From Dacryopinax spathularia (taxonomy: Eukaryota > Basidiomycota > Dacrymycetes > Dacrymycetales > Dacrymycetaceae), in assembly GCA_037974965.1 (NCBI GenBank), contig JBBPFI010000007.1:744001-808000 (forward strand): a stretch of DNA of 64,000 bases, in the 5' to 3' direction. Positions 1 through 10,345 of the stretch are shown here, piece after piece. The translations under genes were made by a program, and so were the position numbers. Numbering within the stretch: position 1 is the first letter of the stretch; every line of letters starts with the position of its first letter. The notes under the pieces are model-generated. The model did not search any database and had not been told where the DNA came from. It worked only from the letters and a program-made list of their open reading frames with translations.

Positions 1-303
1 CTGTCCTTCCCACTCCCAACCAGCTAGTCAGCCTCGGTATCAATAGCCCCTCAACATCAGGGGACAATGACATCACCCCGCTTCCCACTCCCAGCCTCTC
101 CAAATCAGACGCCCCATCCTCTAAGGGTATCAATCAATTCCTCTCCTCAATCCATCTCCAAGTTCTCCAAGCCTCCCCAAGCAGTAAGGCACGCACATGC
201 GTCCCTCAAGGTCCTCAACCCTCGTCAGCGGAGCGGAGCGGAAGTCTATTCCATCGACGATAACGGACAATCACAGAAGAACGTGAATCCGTCCATGCCG
301 GCG

Positions 304-330
304 GTATATAACCCGCTGCTACCCTGAGGC
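304..330 (+). promoter_or_regulatory. TATA core promoter of the NmrA-like gene
   Basis: A GTATATAA element lies about 65 bases before the ATG at 370. The block from the TATA box to TGAGGC is nearly the same as one at 47201-47226, in front of the hemerythrin-domain gene. The TATA assignment is inferred from sequence and spacing only. Confidence 0.5.
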
Positions 331-369
331 ACTGCGGGGGCGTGCATATACGAACCGAACTAAACGACC

Positions 370-1343
370 ATGTCTGGAAAACCTATTGTGCTCGTTACTG
401 GTGGGACTGGCTCGCAGGGAGGAGCAGGTACGTCGGTGCACCGCTACTAGCTGCGGTGCAGAGAAGCTGACCACGAGAGGCAGTCGTCTCCGAGCTCCTG
501 CACTCGGACGACCTCACCATCCGCATCATCACCCGCAACCCCTCTTCCGAGAAAGCGCAAGCCCTCAAGGCCAAGGGTGTCGAGGTCGTCCAAGGGGACA
601 TGTTCGACGCCGCGTCCCTGCGCACCGCCCTGACCGGCGTCGACCGTGCCTTCCTGGTTACGGACTACCAAGGCCCTAAAGGCGTCGAAGGCGAACTCGA
701 GTCCGGCAACCTCTTCGTCGACACTGCCGCTGAGCTCGGTGTGAAGCACCTGGTGTTCTCGAGCGTGTGCAACGCCGATACCAACTCTGGTGTGCCACAC
801 TTCGAGAGCAAGTTCCAGATCGAGCAGCGTGTCCGAGAGAAGCTTCCGAGCTGGACGATCCTCCGCCCTGTAGCATTTATGGAGAACTTCCCGCCCGCCG
901 GTGGGGCACAGCGGATGGTCACTCTGGGAATGTTCGACGCTGCTCTTCAGGGCAAGAGCCTGAAACTGGTCGCGGTACAGGATATTGGCTGGTTCGCGGC
1001 TAGGGCATTGGAGGAACCAGACAAGTGGAAGGGGAAGATCGTTAGGCTTGCGGGGGATGACGTTACGGTTGAGCAGATGAAGACGGCTTATGAGCATGTG
1101 GAGGGCGGGAAACCGTGGGAACTGCCTCTGCCGCAGTTCGCGCTGAACGTCTTGCCAAAGGAAATTTACTTGATGTTCACGGTATGCCGTCTTCCGCATC
1201 CGCATATATGCGCATCACAGAACAGCTGACATCACGCGCAGTGGTTCAGAGAGAAAGGCTACGACTGCGATCTCAAGGAAATGCGCGAGATCCGCCCTGG
1301 AATGCTCACGTTCGAGGAGTGGCTCCGTACAAAGAAGCACTGA
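370..1343 (+). CDS. NmrA-like family NAD(P)-binding protein
   Basis: Predicted protein of about 285 residues with an atypical short-chain dehydrogenase (NmrA/HSCARG) fold. Such proteins bind NAD(P) as redox sensors or act as isoflavone-reductase-like enzymes; the substrate cannot be told here. The first exon gives KPIVLVTGGTGSQGGA, a G-x-x-G-x-x-G dinucleotide loop. The second exon carries the typical order: RIITRNPSSEKA after beta-2, VVQGDMFD, FLVTDYQG, then HLVFSSVCNA and PVAFMENFP. Intron 1 is 428-483 and intron 2 is 1182-1241. The last exon ends in FEEWLRTKKH. The start at 370 is the first ATG after the TATA box and puts the nucleotide loop at the N-terminus. No break was seen. It runs convergent with the gene ending at 1465, leaving about 120 bases between stops. 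Confidence 0.88.
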
Positions 1344-1464
1344 TGGCGCATATATGTAGTTTGTCTTGTCCACCAACGTTTGTATCAATAGCCCGATTAA
1401 GAATTGAGATGTGTTACTGTTACATCGTTTGCAGGGTATAGTGTGTAGCCTTCCGTCATGCTCG

Positions 1465-3537
1465 TTATGCTGAGTCCGATGGGGTTGCGCTCTCTCCTCG
1501 CTTCGTGTCCGTGATCTCCAGCTCCTCGGGCTGCCCCGCTTCACTTCGTTCACCCTCCTCTACGCTGGCCAACTCTGCTGCCTCCGATGCGGCGGCGGCG
1601 GCGGCGGCGGCAGCAGCAGCAGCCTCCCTCTCCCTCATCTTAATATTCCCAATCCAATTCGGATCATCCGCCCTCTCCTTCCTCTCCTTCCTCCGCCTAT
1701 GTGCCCGACTCCGGACATGCGCATTCCATTCCGCGCCTTCAGAGTACATCATAGGCTCTTTACATACCCAGGTACAGTAGGGGCAGGTGATCTTCCGTTG
1801 CCTTGCGAGGTGTACTAGTGGGCTTGAAGTGGATCAGTAAGGGCTGGTCGGGAGGGAAGGCATGGACGTACGACGCAGCTGGTTTCTGGGAGGAGAGGAG
1901 CTCGGCTGCTACAGCGGAGAGGGATATTGGGTCGGGGAGCGATCGACCTTCTAAGAACTCTGCTAAAATGTGTCAGCGGCATACCTCGGAGCAAACAGGA
2001 ACAACCTACTCATAGATAAATCCACGGCAATATCCTTCACATCGGTGTTCCAAGCGTTGAGATCGGTTGCATTCAGCACAAAGAGATCGATCGGCCCCGC
2101 GGCAGCTTTCGAAGCCGCAATAGCTGGTAATGTCTTGTTCTTCATCCACTGGATCTGGCTCTTGGCGTATCTTCGCGTGGCGCGCTTCATCGCGAGTACG
2201 CCTTCGTCGAACTGGGCTTGCGTAGGAGAGGAAGCTGATAGATAGTCGTCGAATTCTTTGTATCCTGTATGACAATTAGGAGGCCTTCATCATATGATGG
2301 GTGAAACGTGGCCTACCGATGCTCTGGAAGATACCTAGGGTAGACAGGGTCGCGGCGTCCATTCCCGTTTCCGCTTGGATGTTGGCCGCAATTTCCCGCA
2401 TGGTCACAATTTCCGAAAGCAGTCCATTCTCCAGCATCTGATCCACGCGCGCGTCGAGCCGCGGATCTAGCTGTTCCTGTCGAGAATAGAGCCAGAAGAC
2501 CAGTGACGGAAACCTTGCCAAATATGGTTAGTCGAGCCCAGCAGATGACTCATAGTGACCCACCTCGGTTGAGGTGCACCTTCCGCCTCTTGGCTGGCGA
2601 AAACCTCGGTCGCTGTACGGCCACTATCCTTGATAATCCATAAGCTGCGCATGATCTTCCGAGCATCACGCCAGTGCCATCTTTCCGCCATCGGCGGATC
2701 CAGTACAAGTAAGAGTTTGTACAGCTGCATACACACAGCGTCATCGTTAGCGATCTCGACAGTCAATCCCGGTAGGTTGGTCCACAGATCCAGCAGTTCT
2801 GGCGGCAGGTTTGCTAGATTCTTCTGCAGCGTTGGTGACAGCTCCTGCGCCGTGTTGTCTTGCTCTGACTCGGTCGATTGGGCTATGACGTCTAGCGATG
2901 GAAGCTTGCTGTGTAGGAGAAGGTGTTGCACCCAGTAGGAGGTACCGCCGACGACAATAGGTATACCTCCTTCCTCATGGATTTTTCTGATCTGAGGAGA
3001 AACGGATCAGGAGGTCCAAAGGAGAAGTGCATATGAGCTTACCACTCCAACAGCATCCTGGACCCATTCCCCGATCTGGTAGTCTTGTCCCGGCTTGTTG
3101 ATCCCCATAAGATAATGAGGGACACCTTGCATCTCCTCAGTCGAGATCTTGTTCGTGACCACGTCCAGCCCAGAATAGGTTTGCATAGCATCGGCATTTA
3201 TAATCTTGGCGGGCCGTTTGAGAGCCGAGGACAACCGAAGAGCCAGTTCCACAGCCAGCTGTGACTTGCCAACACCGGTCGTGCCCATTATGGCGATGAG
3301 GGGATGTTGTACAGCGCTCATTATAGGGAGTCTCGTTAATGTGTTTCCCATCAGCCAAGATGTTCTGATATAGACCGAGCAGCAATGTGGAGCATTAGAC
3401 CAATCATGACCAAGCGAGAGAATAGGCGCCGAAGAATGAAAGAGACGGAACAAGCGGACCTTGGTGTTTGCGAAAGAAAATAGCCCATTTGCTTCCGAGC
3501 GGCGCCCAGCAAAAACCCAAGGAGCAGTTTGTACCAC
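1465..3537 (-). CDS. MOD5: tRNA dimethylallyltransferase (isopentenyltransferase)
   Basis: Adds a dimethylallyl group to A37 of tRNAs that read UNN codons (i6A). The first exon (3537-3043) has the P-loop IMGTTGVGKS and the family blocks INADAMQTYSGLDVVTNK and GVPHYLMG. Later exons give GGTSYWVQHLL, the DPPMAERWHWRDARKIMRSL segment and RFPSLVFWLYSRQEQLDPRLD. The C-terminal exon has a matrin/C2H2-type zinc finger (CPYC...H...H), as eukaryotic members do, and then a run of about 13 alanines and an acidic tail. There are five or six short introns, the first at 2992-3042. Two starts are possible. ATG at 3321 (MSAVQHP) gives a family-like N-terminus. ATG at 3537 adds 72 residues rich in Arg, aromatic and hydroxyl residues with only two acidic ones, including RLFRLFHSSAP, which looks like a mitochondrial presequence. 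Family call is firm; isoform use is inference. Confidence 0.92.
1590..1622 (-). repeat. Alanine-codon microsatellite inside the MOD5 C-terminus
   Basis: GCG/GGC and CAG triplets form a run that encodes about 13 alanines on the minus strand, just after the zinc finger. The length of such runs often varies between strains. Confidence 0.8.
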
Positions 3538-3860
3538 AACTGGAGGCTGTTCCCATTGATTCTAGTTCTAGTGCTATGTTAACATCGGAGAAATGCGTGC
3601 CGGTCTATGCTCTATGACGATGCGGGTAATAAGACAACAAGCACGGACAATGGGTATAGTGAACAAGGGCCACGAAGAACCGAGAAGAAAAAAAGTGAGT
3701 TGCGTTGAGCAAGCGCGAAGAGAATATCTGGATGCAGAATGAATGTTTCGTGTCCCTCCGTTAATGGAGGTTTTCAGACAGAAAGCGTAAGCAGAGGGTC
3801 CCCAGCGGCATCCCGCATCAACGTCGTAAGCAATACAGAGGCTAAAAGAGCAAAGGAGAA
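3538..3860. other. Intergenic, 5' of MOD5 and 3' of the kinase gene
   Basis: About 320 bases between the MOD5 upstream start and the kinase stop. No convincing gene or repeat was seen; it should hold the MOD5 promoter and the kinase 3' end. Confidence 0.5.
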
Positions 3861-6833
3861 TTACGGTCCCGGTGGTGCGAGGCTTGCAGCTCTAGGAGAT
3901 CGTGCTCGACGGGGGCTGTCCCGGGTCCTTCGCCTCCGCAGGCTATCGAGAGACAGGCCTTCGCCATCGTCATCGTTATCAGGCTCCTCATCCTCTGATT
4001 CCTCGTACTCGGAGGTCGCCCTGACTCTTGACCGCGGTGGCGCGGAGATAGGCGAGATTGCTCGGCGAGGTTGCGACTGCGCCCGCAGCATTGCCTCCAC
4101 AGGCTGTCCAAGTGGAGACAAGGGTCGTCTCGCGAGCGGGCTGGAAGCACGGCGTCCTGGAGGCGGGGACCTGACACGATAATCGATAGGCGGATTGGGC
4201 ATGGGCGGGTGGAAGTTCGACGACGCCGCGTGCACAGGACCATCGTCATCATCATCCACAGGAATGGGTGCCTCAGAGGTCTCAGAGACCGCGTCGGATA
4301 AGGCGCGAGGCTCGTCGGGATCCGAACTTGAACGGTGGGCGTGGGGATGGGTGGGGGAAACAGGAGAGAGGTTGTTAGGGTCGACAAGATAAGCAAGACC
4401 CGGGCCAAGACCCATCTGGTCGAGGGAGAGCGGCGGTGCCACACGTGAAACGTCTGCTTCGCTCACGTAGCCTCCCCGAGCATAGGAACCATAATCCTCC
4501 TCTTCTCCGCTCTCGTTACCGAGTAGTTCTTCGCCGAGGTCGAAGTCAAAATCATCTTGATCACCGGAGACTGATTCCGAGTACTCGGCCCTCTCTAGAG
4601 CGAGCGCTGAATCAACCGACGGTCGACCACCGCTGCCATTGGACTCGAGGTAGACTTCCCGGTCGGACCTTTCGTGTGGGCTGGTGATCGGAGTGGCGCT
4701 TTTGGAAGAAGCGAATGGATGCAGAAACTTCTGCCAGCGGCTGCCACCAGGTGTATCCGGCAAGAAGGGAGAAGACGGGTTTGAGGGGAACGAAGAGGAG
4801 AGAGCTTGAACAGAAGGATCGCGGGGAGAGCCGGCACCATGTGCGGATGAGCGTCTTCCACGAGGAGTATTCGATGCCGGGTAGCTAGCCTCAGAATCAT
4901 ATGCCGAACCCTCGCTGTAGACATTGATAGCGGGCGATTTTCGTCCACTGTCGCTGCGGAACTGCTGCAGACCAGACATGCGCCTCGGAAGTCGTGGACT
5001 GCGTACGCTGGGCGTGCTGGAGCCGGAGCGAAGGCTGCTGAAGTCCAAATTGCCGAGGTTCGGTTTCTCCCTGCGCCTCCTACCAAAAGAGCCATTGGAA
5101 GGACCAGGGTGATCGTCATAATTGCTCGTAGCTACGCTGGACGTGCTCGGCCGTCGATCCTTTGACTTTGGCCCGGAGCCACGGCCAAGGAAGACTGCCA
5201 AGGCCTTCTTCACGACTCGGGTGAGACTGGTTTCCTTCTCCACGATAGCCTTCTCCGCCTCAGCGGCATCGATTCGAATACGATCCGCTTGGCTCGAGTA
5301 TTTGTCCGAGAGCCACTCTTCCAATGCTTCGCCTTGAAGGTCTCGAAGAATCCAAGGGTGGCGCTGTGAATGGTTAATGATCGGAAGCCAAAGGGTACAT
5401 ATATGCGCATACCTTCAACTCCCGCAACGTAATCCGCTTCTCAGGATCCTTCTCAAGCAGCTTGGAGAACATATCGAGTACTTCGCGTCCCTCAGGACTG
5501 TCCATACGCACAGCATCCGAACCCATTGTTTCAGGAAAGGTGAACTTCCATGTCGGAATGTCTTGCATGAGCTTGAGAGCGCCGCCCGTGAAGTTCCCAT
5601 ACGGACTAACGGCGTAGAGAAGGAAGTAGCAGGTGATGCCGAGTGCCCAGACATCGATGGCGGTCGTCGGCATAGTCTGTCGTTCTGGATGTACCGTGCG
5701 CGCCGAAGATGCACTGCTTGCACGGAATATGTTCGGACGGACGGTCGCACCTGGAGAGGTGAGGACGGGCAGACTGCTCTCAGAGTCGCTACGCTCAGTT
5801 CGCCGTCGTGATACATTGATACGGGAAGGAGGGTATGCGAAAGATTGGAAGTCGACAGGCCCATGGTCCGCCGGTCGAGGGGGAGGATTCTCGTCTTCAG
5901 GAGTGTCAGCAGCGGAACCCAAGTCACATAACTCGGGCGCGAGACAGGCAGGGCTTCCAGCAGCTTTGGCGAGATCGCGGTCGTCGAGCAGGAGGGAGTC
6001 ATGCACCTCACCCTCCGCAGCACGACCTGCCGATTTGAGACGCAGAGCATACGAGAAGACGGCCGTCCCAAAATCGCCAATCTTGACGTGTCCATCTTCG
6101 TCTTCCAAGAGGTTGCTAGGCTTGATATCACGATGAACGATTCCTTGGTAGTGTACTGCGATTTGTTAGGACGCGGAATGGAAAGAAGCGAAATCCACGC
6201 ACGGTATTCAAGACCCGAAATGGTATCCCTCATGATTTCGCGTACTCTGCTCGTAGGCATGATCGGCTTATCACCCTCCGACCCAGTTCTCCACTTCACC
6301 TCTCCTCCGGCCATGTACTCGAGTACCAGGATCATCGACATTCGGTTCGGGTCGTCGATGACTTCAAGCAGTTTGACCAGATTTGGGTGATCACACTTCT
6401 TCATGACAGCGATTTCCCGCTTTTGCTTGTTCAGGTGCTCTTGTAAGGCCACGGGAACAGGCAGAGAAGGATCGGTCTTGTATGCGGCCATCCATCGCCG
6501 GTACTCGACTTTGAGCTTGAAGTTCAAAGCGTCTTCCTTCCATTTGCGAACAGTCTTCAGAGCCTGTATGACTGTTAACACACTACAGGAGTAGGTAGGA
6601 GTCACGATACGCACCACTTGCCGCCTCATGGTCAGGTCCTGCGCTAGGTAGACCGTACCGTGCTGTCCGGCACCCAACTTCTTGATGATCACATACTGGT
6701 TGATCATGCGACGTTTAGTGTCCTTGTGGTCGTGAATGACGGCGGTCGAAGTCTCCCGCACCGTCCTGTTCGTGGACGAACGAACGAGGGATGCAGGACG
6801 AGAGGAGCTTCCAGCCGTCGCGGAGGATTGCAT
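3861..6833 (-). CDS. CaMKK/Ssp1-like serine/threonine protein kinase
   Basis: Predicted protein of about 930 residues. The kinase domain begins at VIIKKLGAGQHGTVYLA (glycine loop). It continues through the ALKTVRK lysine, a long insert before REIAVMKKCDHPNLVKLLEVIDD, the loop HYQGIVHRDIKPSNL, IGDFGTAV, an insert, GSPACLAPE, then DVWALGITCYFLLY and RHPWILRDL. The widened activation segment and the VHRDIKPSNL form match fungal kinases that activate AMPK (S. pombe Ssp1, yeast Sak1/Tos3/Elm1) and mammalian CaMKK. The C-terminal 480 residues are a Ser/Pro/Arg-rich, acidic tail with no fold that I recognise. Three introns interrupt the kinase domain. The start is unsettled. The reading frame stays open upstream of 6833 to about 7080 without an ATG, and another ATG at 6889 could be spliced in with an intron of about 53 bases. 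All catalytic residues seem present. Confidence 0.85.
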
Positions 6834-7275
6834 TTTGTTCGACAACCAGCCTTGAGATACGACGGTGGATTGGGACAGGCTATCGACATAGATGTCGAGG
6901 TGCCGTACTTTGTACGTAAACCCTAACGGGGCCAGTCGCTTGTGTTCGCTCGAAACGTCGGTACTATTGCTGCGGCGTGATCCGAGACTAGTGCTGGAAG
7001 GTGGGCGGCGGAACAGGGCTGGTTTCGGGGGGGCGGGACGAGGACGTTCAGGAAGAGAAAGAAGGTGACCAGGAACGAGATGTTATGTACAAGCGTTCAA
7101 TCGCGGGGATTCCGGGGGGGTGTGCGACGTGGGCGGAGAAGGACGGCGGGGGGTGTTAAAGGCAAGCGAGCGAAGGAGGTGCCGAGGCTACGTGCCGTAT
7201 CGGGAATAGAGGAGGTAATAATGCCTCCACTCGGAGCCTTTCACTTGGGAATGTTGACTGGGTCTGGTCGCACGA

Positions 7276-7290
7276 GTGAGGTATATATGA
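7276..7290 (-). promoter_or_regulatory. Possible TATA box for the kinase gene
   Basis: On the minus strand this reads CTCATATATACCTC, roughly 400-450 bases before either candidate kinase start. No ATG lies between it and 6889 on the minus strand, which would fit a long 5' leader. Inference only. Confidence 0.3.
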
Positions 7291-7552
7291 GTTTTCGACG
7301 TTGAGCGACCGTATGGACGGTGCAGGATAGCTTGCTGAGATATCTGGTAGTTTGAGAACGGTGATGAGGGAACGGCGGTGGGGGTGGGTGTACTTCCCGA
7401 TGCTGGGTTGGGGGGTAGGAGGAGGAGGAGGTCGACTGGAGCGTGTCTTTATTGAAATGACGGTGCCGCCCTTCGCCCCTCGCGCGACATGGGGTTCCCC
7501 TTGCCAAAAGAATTCGCGTGCGCCGCCTCCCCTACCAATACAGTGCCCCATC

Positions 7553-8151
7553 TCAATCTGATCCCGCCAGACCTAACATCGAACTTGTGCTTGGCCATCC
7601 CATCTCCCCTCTATCCTTGACGCAAACGGATACCTTCTCAATTCCAGGCGGCAGGCGCAAGGGCTGATAGGCCAAATCGGCCTTCTTTTCATCCATCGAA
7701 TTCGAATGGACAAACAAGTCCACCAGCGAATACCACGGCAAGTTCAGGTAATCTTCATGCGCAAGATGCCAGGCTTCCCAACCCATCGTCCGCCGGTCGA
7801 TGCTTCCTTTCATATGCACAAGGGACACCTGAAAATGTGGCGCACCGGACGTCCCAAACCTTGACATCTGTCCGGTTTTGAATCCTTGCCAACAGGTTTT
7901 CCACTCGCTTGCGGGGATTCCCCAGCCACAATTCGCTCTGATCGTAGCTCCAGCAGCTCGTAATCATCCCCATTGGATCGATCGGTCAGCCCTCGCCGCA
8001 CTTCGGTGACGCCGCTTCGCGTTTCTATGCCCTTTTCGTGCGGCAGGGCAAACGTGCGAGAATGTTGTTGGACCCTTTCGCTCTGTGCGATCTGATGTGC
8101 CCCTATCATCACCCGCACGAAGAACGCGACCGACTGGTCGGGAGAGAACAA
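7553..8151 (-). pseudogene. Possible decayed protein gene of unknown family
   Basis: Three overlapping minus-strand frames (8151-7810, 7973-7755, 7867-7553) have protein-like composition and seem to hand over to one another without clear splice sites. Segments such as LPWYSLVDLFVHSNSMDEKK and RLPPGIEKVSVCVKDRG look like real coding sequence, whereas the joins look like frame changes. I do not recognise the family. It may instead be a gene with introns that I could not place, or chance. Confidence 0.25.
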
Positions 8152-8936
8152 GGCCCTGGCTAATGGGAGGAAGGAAGACAGGGACCATTCTCTTGCGGCG
8201 TCTGAATACGGTCACAAAGAAGACTTTTCGGCATGAACTGTTTACCGCGGTAACATCGGCGACCGAGCGCCACGCCATTCATGAAGGATTGGGGGCCGTT
8301 GCTTGCAAGTCACGAATTGGAAGTTGATCACGAAGCGTCCCGTCAAGCTCGTATTGCCTCATTAACCATGTCAAATATCTGATGGAGATGGTCGACCCAT
8401 CATGGAGGCTAGAGCCGAAAACTTTCGCTCGTCGAGCTCAGGGCTCAAGGGATACCGAAATGTTCGCGAATATACTGAGCGAGTCAGCCCTTTCATTGGA
8501 ATGGAAGCCAGCTCACGACCGTTGCCACTTGCCTCGCTGGATGATGCGCACCTGCCGTATATGTCTATGACCGACCCGCTTCTAGCCCATCAAGTATAGC
8601 GCATACGGCCAATCGGCACCAGCGCACGAGGGAAAGTGTTGGCAGAAGCACTCCATTGCGGTCCTGCTCACATCGTCTCGAGCGACACAGGCCAGCACAA
8701 GGGCGAAACCGCTGTCATTTCCCTTCAGGCCATGTTGCTCGTACGAGCAACCTCCTGATTCGGCAAATGAATGCGTGTCTCGCGACCTCATCTCCGCCGC
8801 TAGCGTCGTTGTCCGGTCCTCGATTCTCTATTCAGAAGACGAAGGCGTATCGGGGCACGCCGACCAGCACGCCAAGAAACCGGTTCGCATTGAACGGCGG
8901 CCCAAATTAGATATCCACGCGGAGTTCACACGGTAT

Positions 8937-8977
8937 AAATAGACAAGCAATGACATTAAATAGACAAGCAATGACAT
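8937..8977. repeat. Tandem duplication of a 21-base unit
   Basis: The unit AAATAGACAAGCAATGACAT occurs twice head to tail, at 8937-8957 and 8958-8977. It looks like a recent local slip in non-coding DNA. Confidence 0.85.
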
Positions 8978-10345
8978 AGTTGATGCCCGAAACGCCTGCG
9001 CCCGGAAGCCGTCCCTTACCGGAAAGGGATTGCCTCTGTGTGATTGATTCGATGGATCTTGATTCTGCTGGCAGCAACCGTCGTCCTCGGCGGCTGCCGA
9101 GCTCCATGCGGTCGGTCCCAAAAAGCCTCGCACAGCCCCATCATTCCGCATCTGGACGCCTGGGATAAACAGCGCTCGATCACTCAGAGGCTGTGATGAT
9201 GACTATCGAAGCCGTTGATCGAGCGAAGAGCTTCTGGAAGCGAGGTTGCTTACCCAGCGCTCTGTTGGCTTATGCGGCCGCAGTTGGTCGCCTGTTCTTC
9301 TGGTCTGGATGTGTTATAGGAACAAGTTAATGGTTTCTGGGGCGCGAAACGCTCGTGATGAATATGATGATGAGTGTTCAGGACCGAGCTAAACAGCGAT
9401 ACACAGCCCGTACATCTAGGAACATCCGTCATTACCCTGCATTACTTGAAGTCAAGATGCGAAAGAGACCAAGATCCCCACCGAGGTTCCCGTCATGCAT
9501 GGAATCTTCGACGGTCGACCTAATAGTGCGTGCGATCTCGGTTCCGAGTCGACGGTAGACGGCGTCCAGGATCGAACCCTTCTAGCGCCGGCGCTGGGTG
9601 TTCGCCGGTGATGGAAGACGGAGGATCCCTTGATCCATCAACAGCGGAGTTTATATCTCGGGGCTACATCGGTTGGCGTCGTTCGTGGGAGAGGTTGGTG
9701 GAAAAGGGGTGATGTGCCGAGACCAGAGCGATGGACTGCAGCTTGGTCAGGATATTGGGGGTGATTTGGTGCTTTTGGGTGGAGCGGTGCCGCGTTGACG
9801 GAGAACAACGGATAGACTAGACACGAAGTGGTTTTCGTGTCAACTTCGGCTTCCCAGCAATGCTCTCGTCTCGCCGATCATCAGATCACAGCTGGGACGC
9901 CATGGCCCATTCTACTTCTTCGAACAGCATGCAGACCGCGTAAGGTCAAAGTCAAGTGTTACGCTTGTGAGCCTAGGAGGTATATCTCATAAAGAGCGAC
10001 TGTCATCAACATCCAGGTACGCAGTGCGACAGGTCTCTAAGGCTGTCAGGAAGTATGGCCCGCTAGCAGGAAAAGCTGAAGAAAGCGAGATAGTCCTCTG
10101 CCCTGGGGTAGTCGTCGTCAAAAGGCGCGACGACGCGCTGGGAGCTAGGGGATTCAGGCACCTCCGGCCGGAACCGAGGAGAGCGCTTTCGGGCCCTGAC
10201 ACGCGTGCCAGTGGCGTTGTACTCTTGACCTTAGACGGTTGTTGCTGCTCGGACTCTGGAAATACCTCGTACTCTGTAGGGATAGCGCCCGCCTCTATAC
10301 CATCGCCTCCTACTCCTCTCTGGGACCTTGAAGGTCTTCTCAATC

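Larger units (their letters stand above)
7080..10345. other. Gene-poor interval upstream of cullin-3
   Basis: Apart from the possible remnant at 7553-8151 and the short tandem duplication at 8937-8977, I see no supported gene here. Open frames at 9967-10362 and 9987-10343 overlap the cullin 5' region and have no recognisable domain or splice pattern. Confidence 0.5.
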
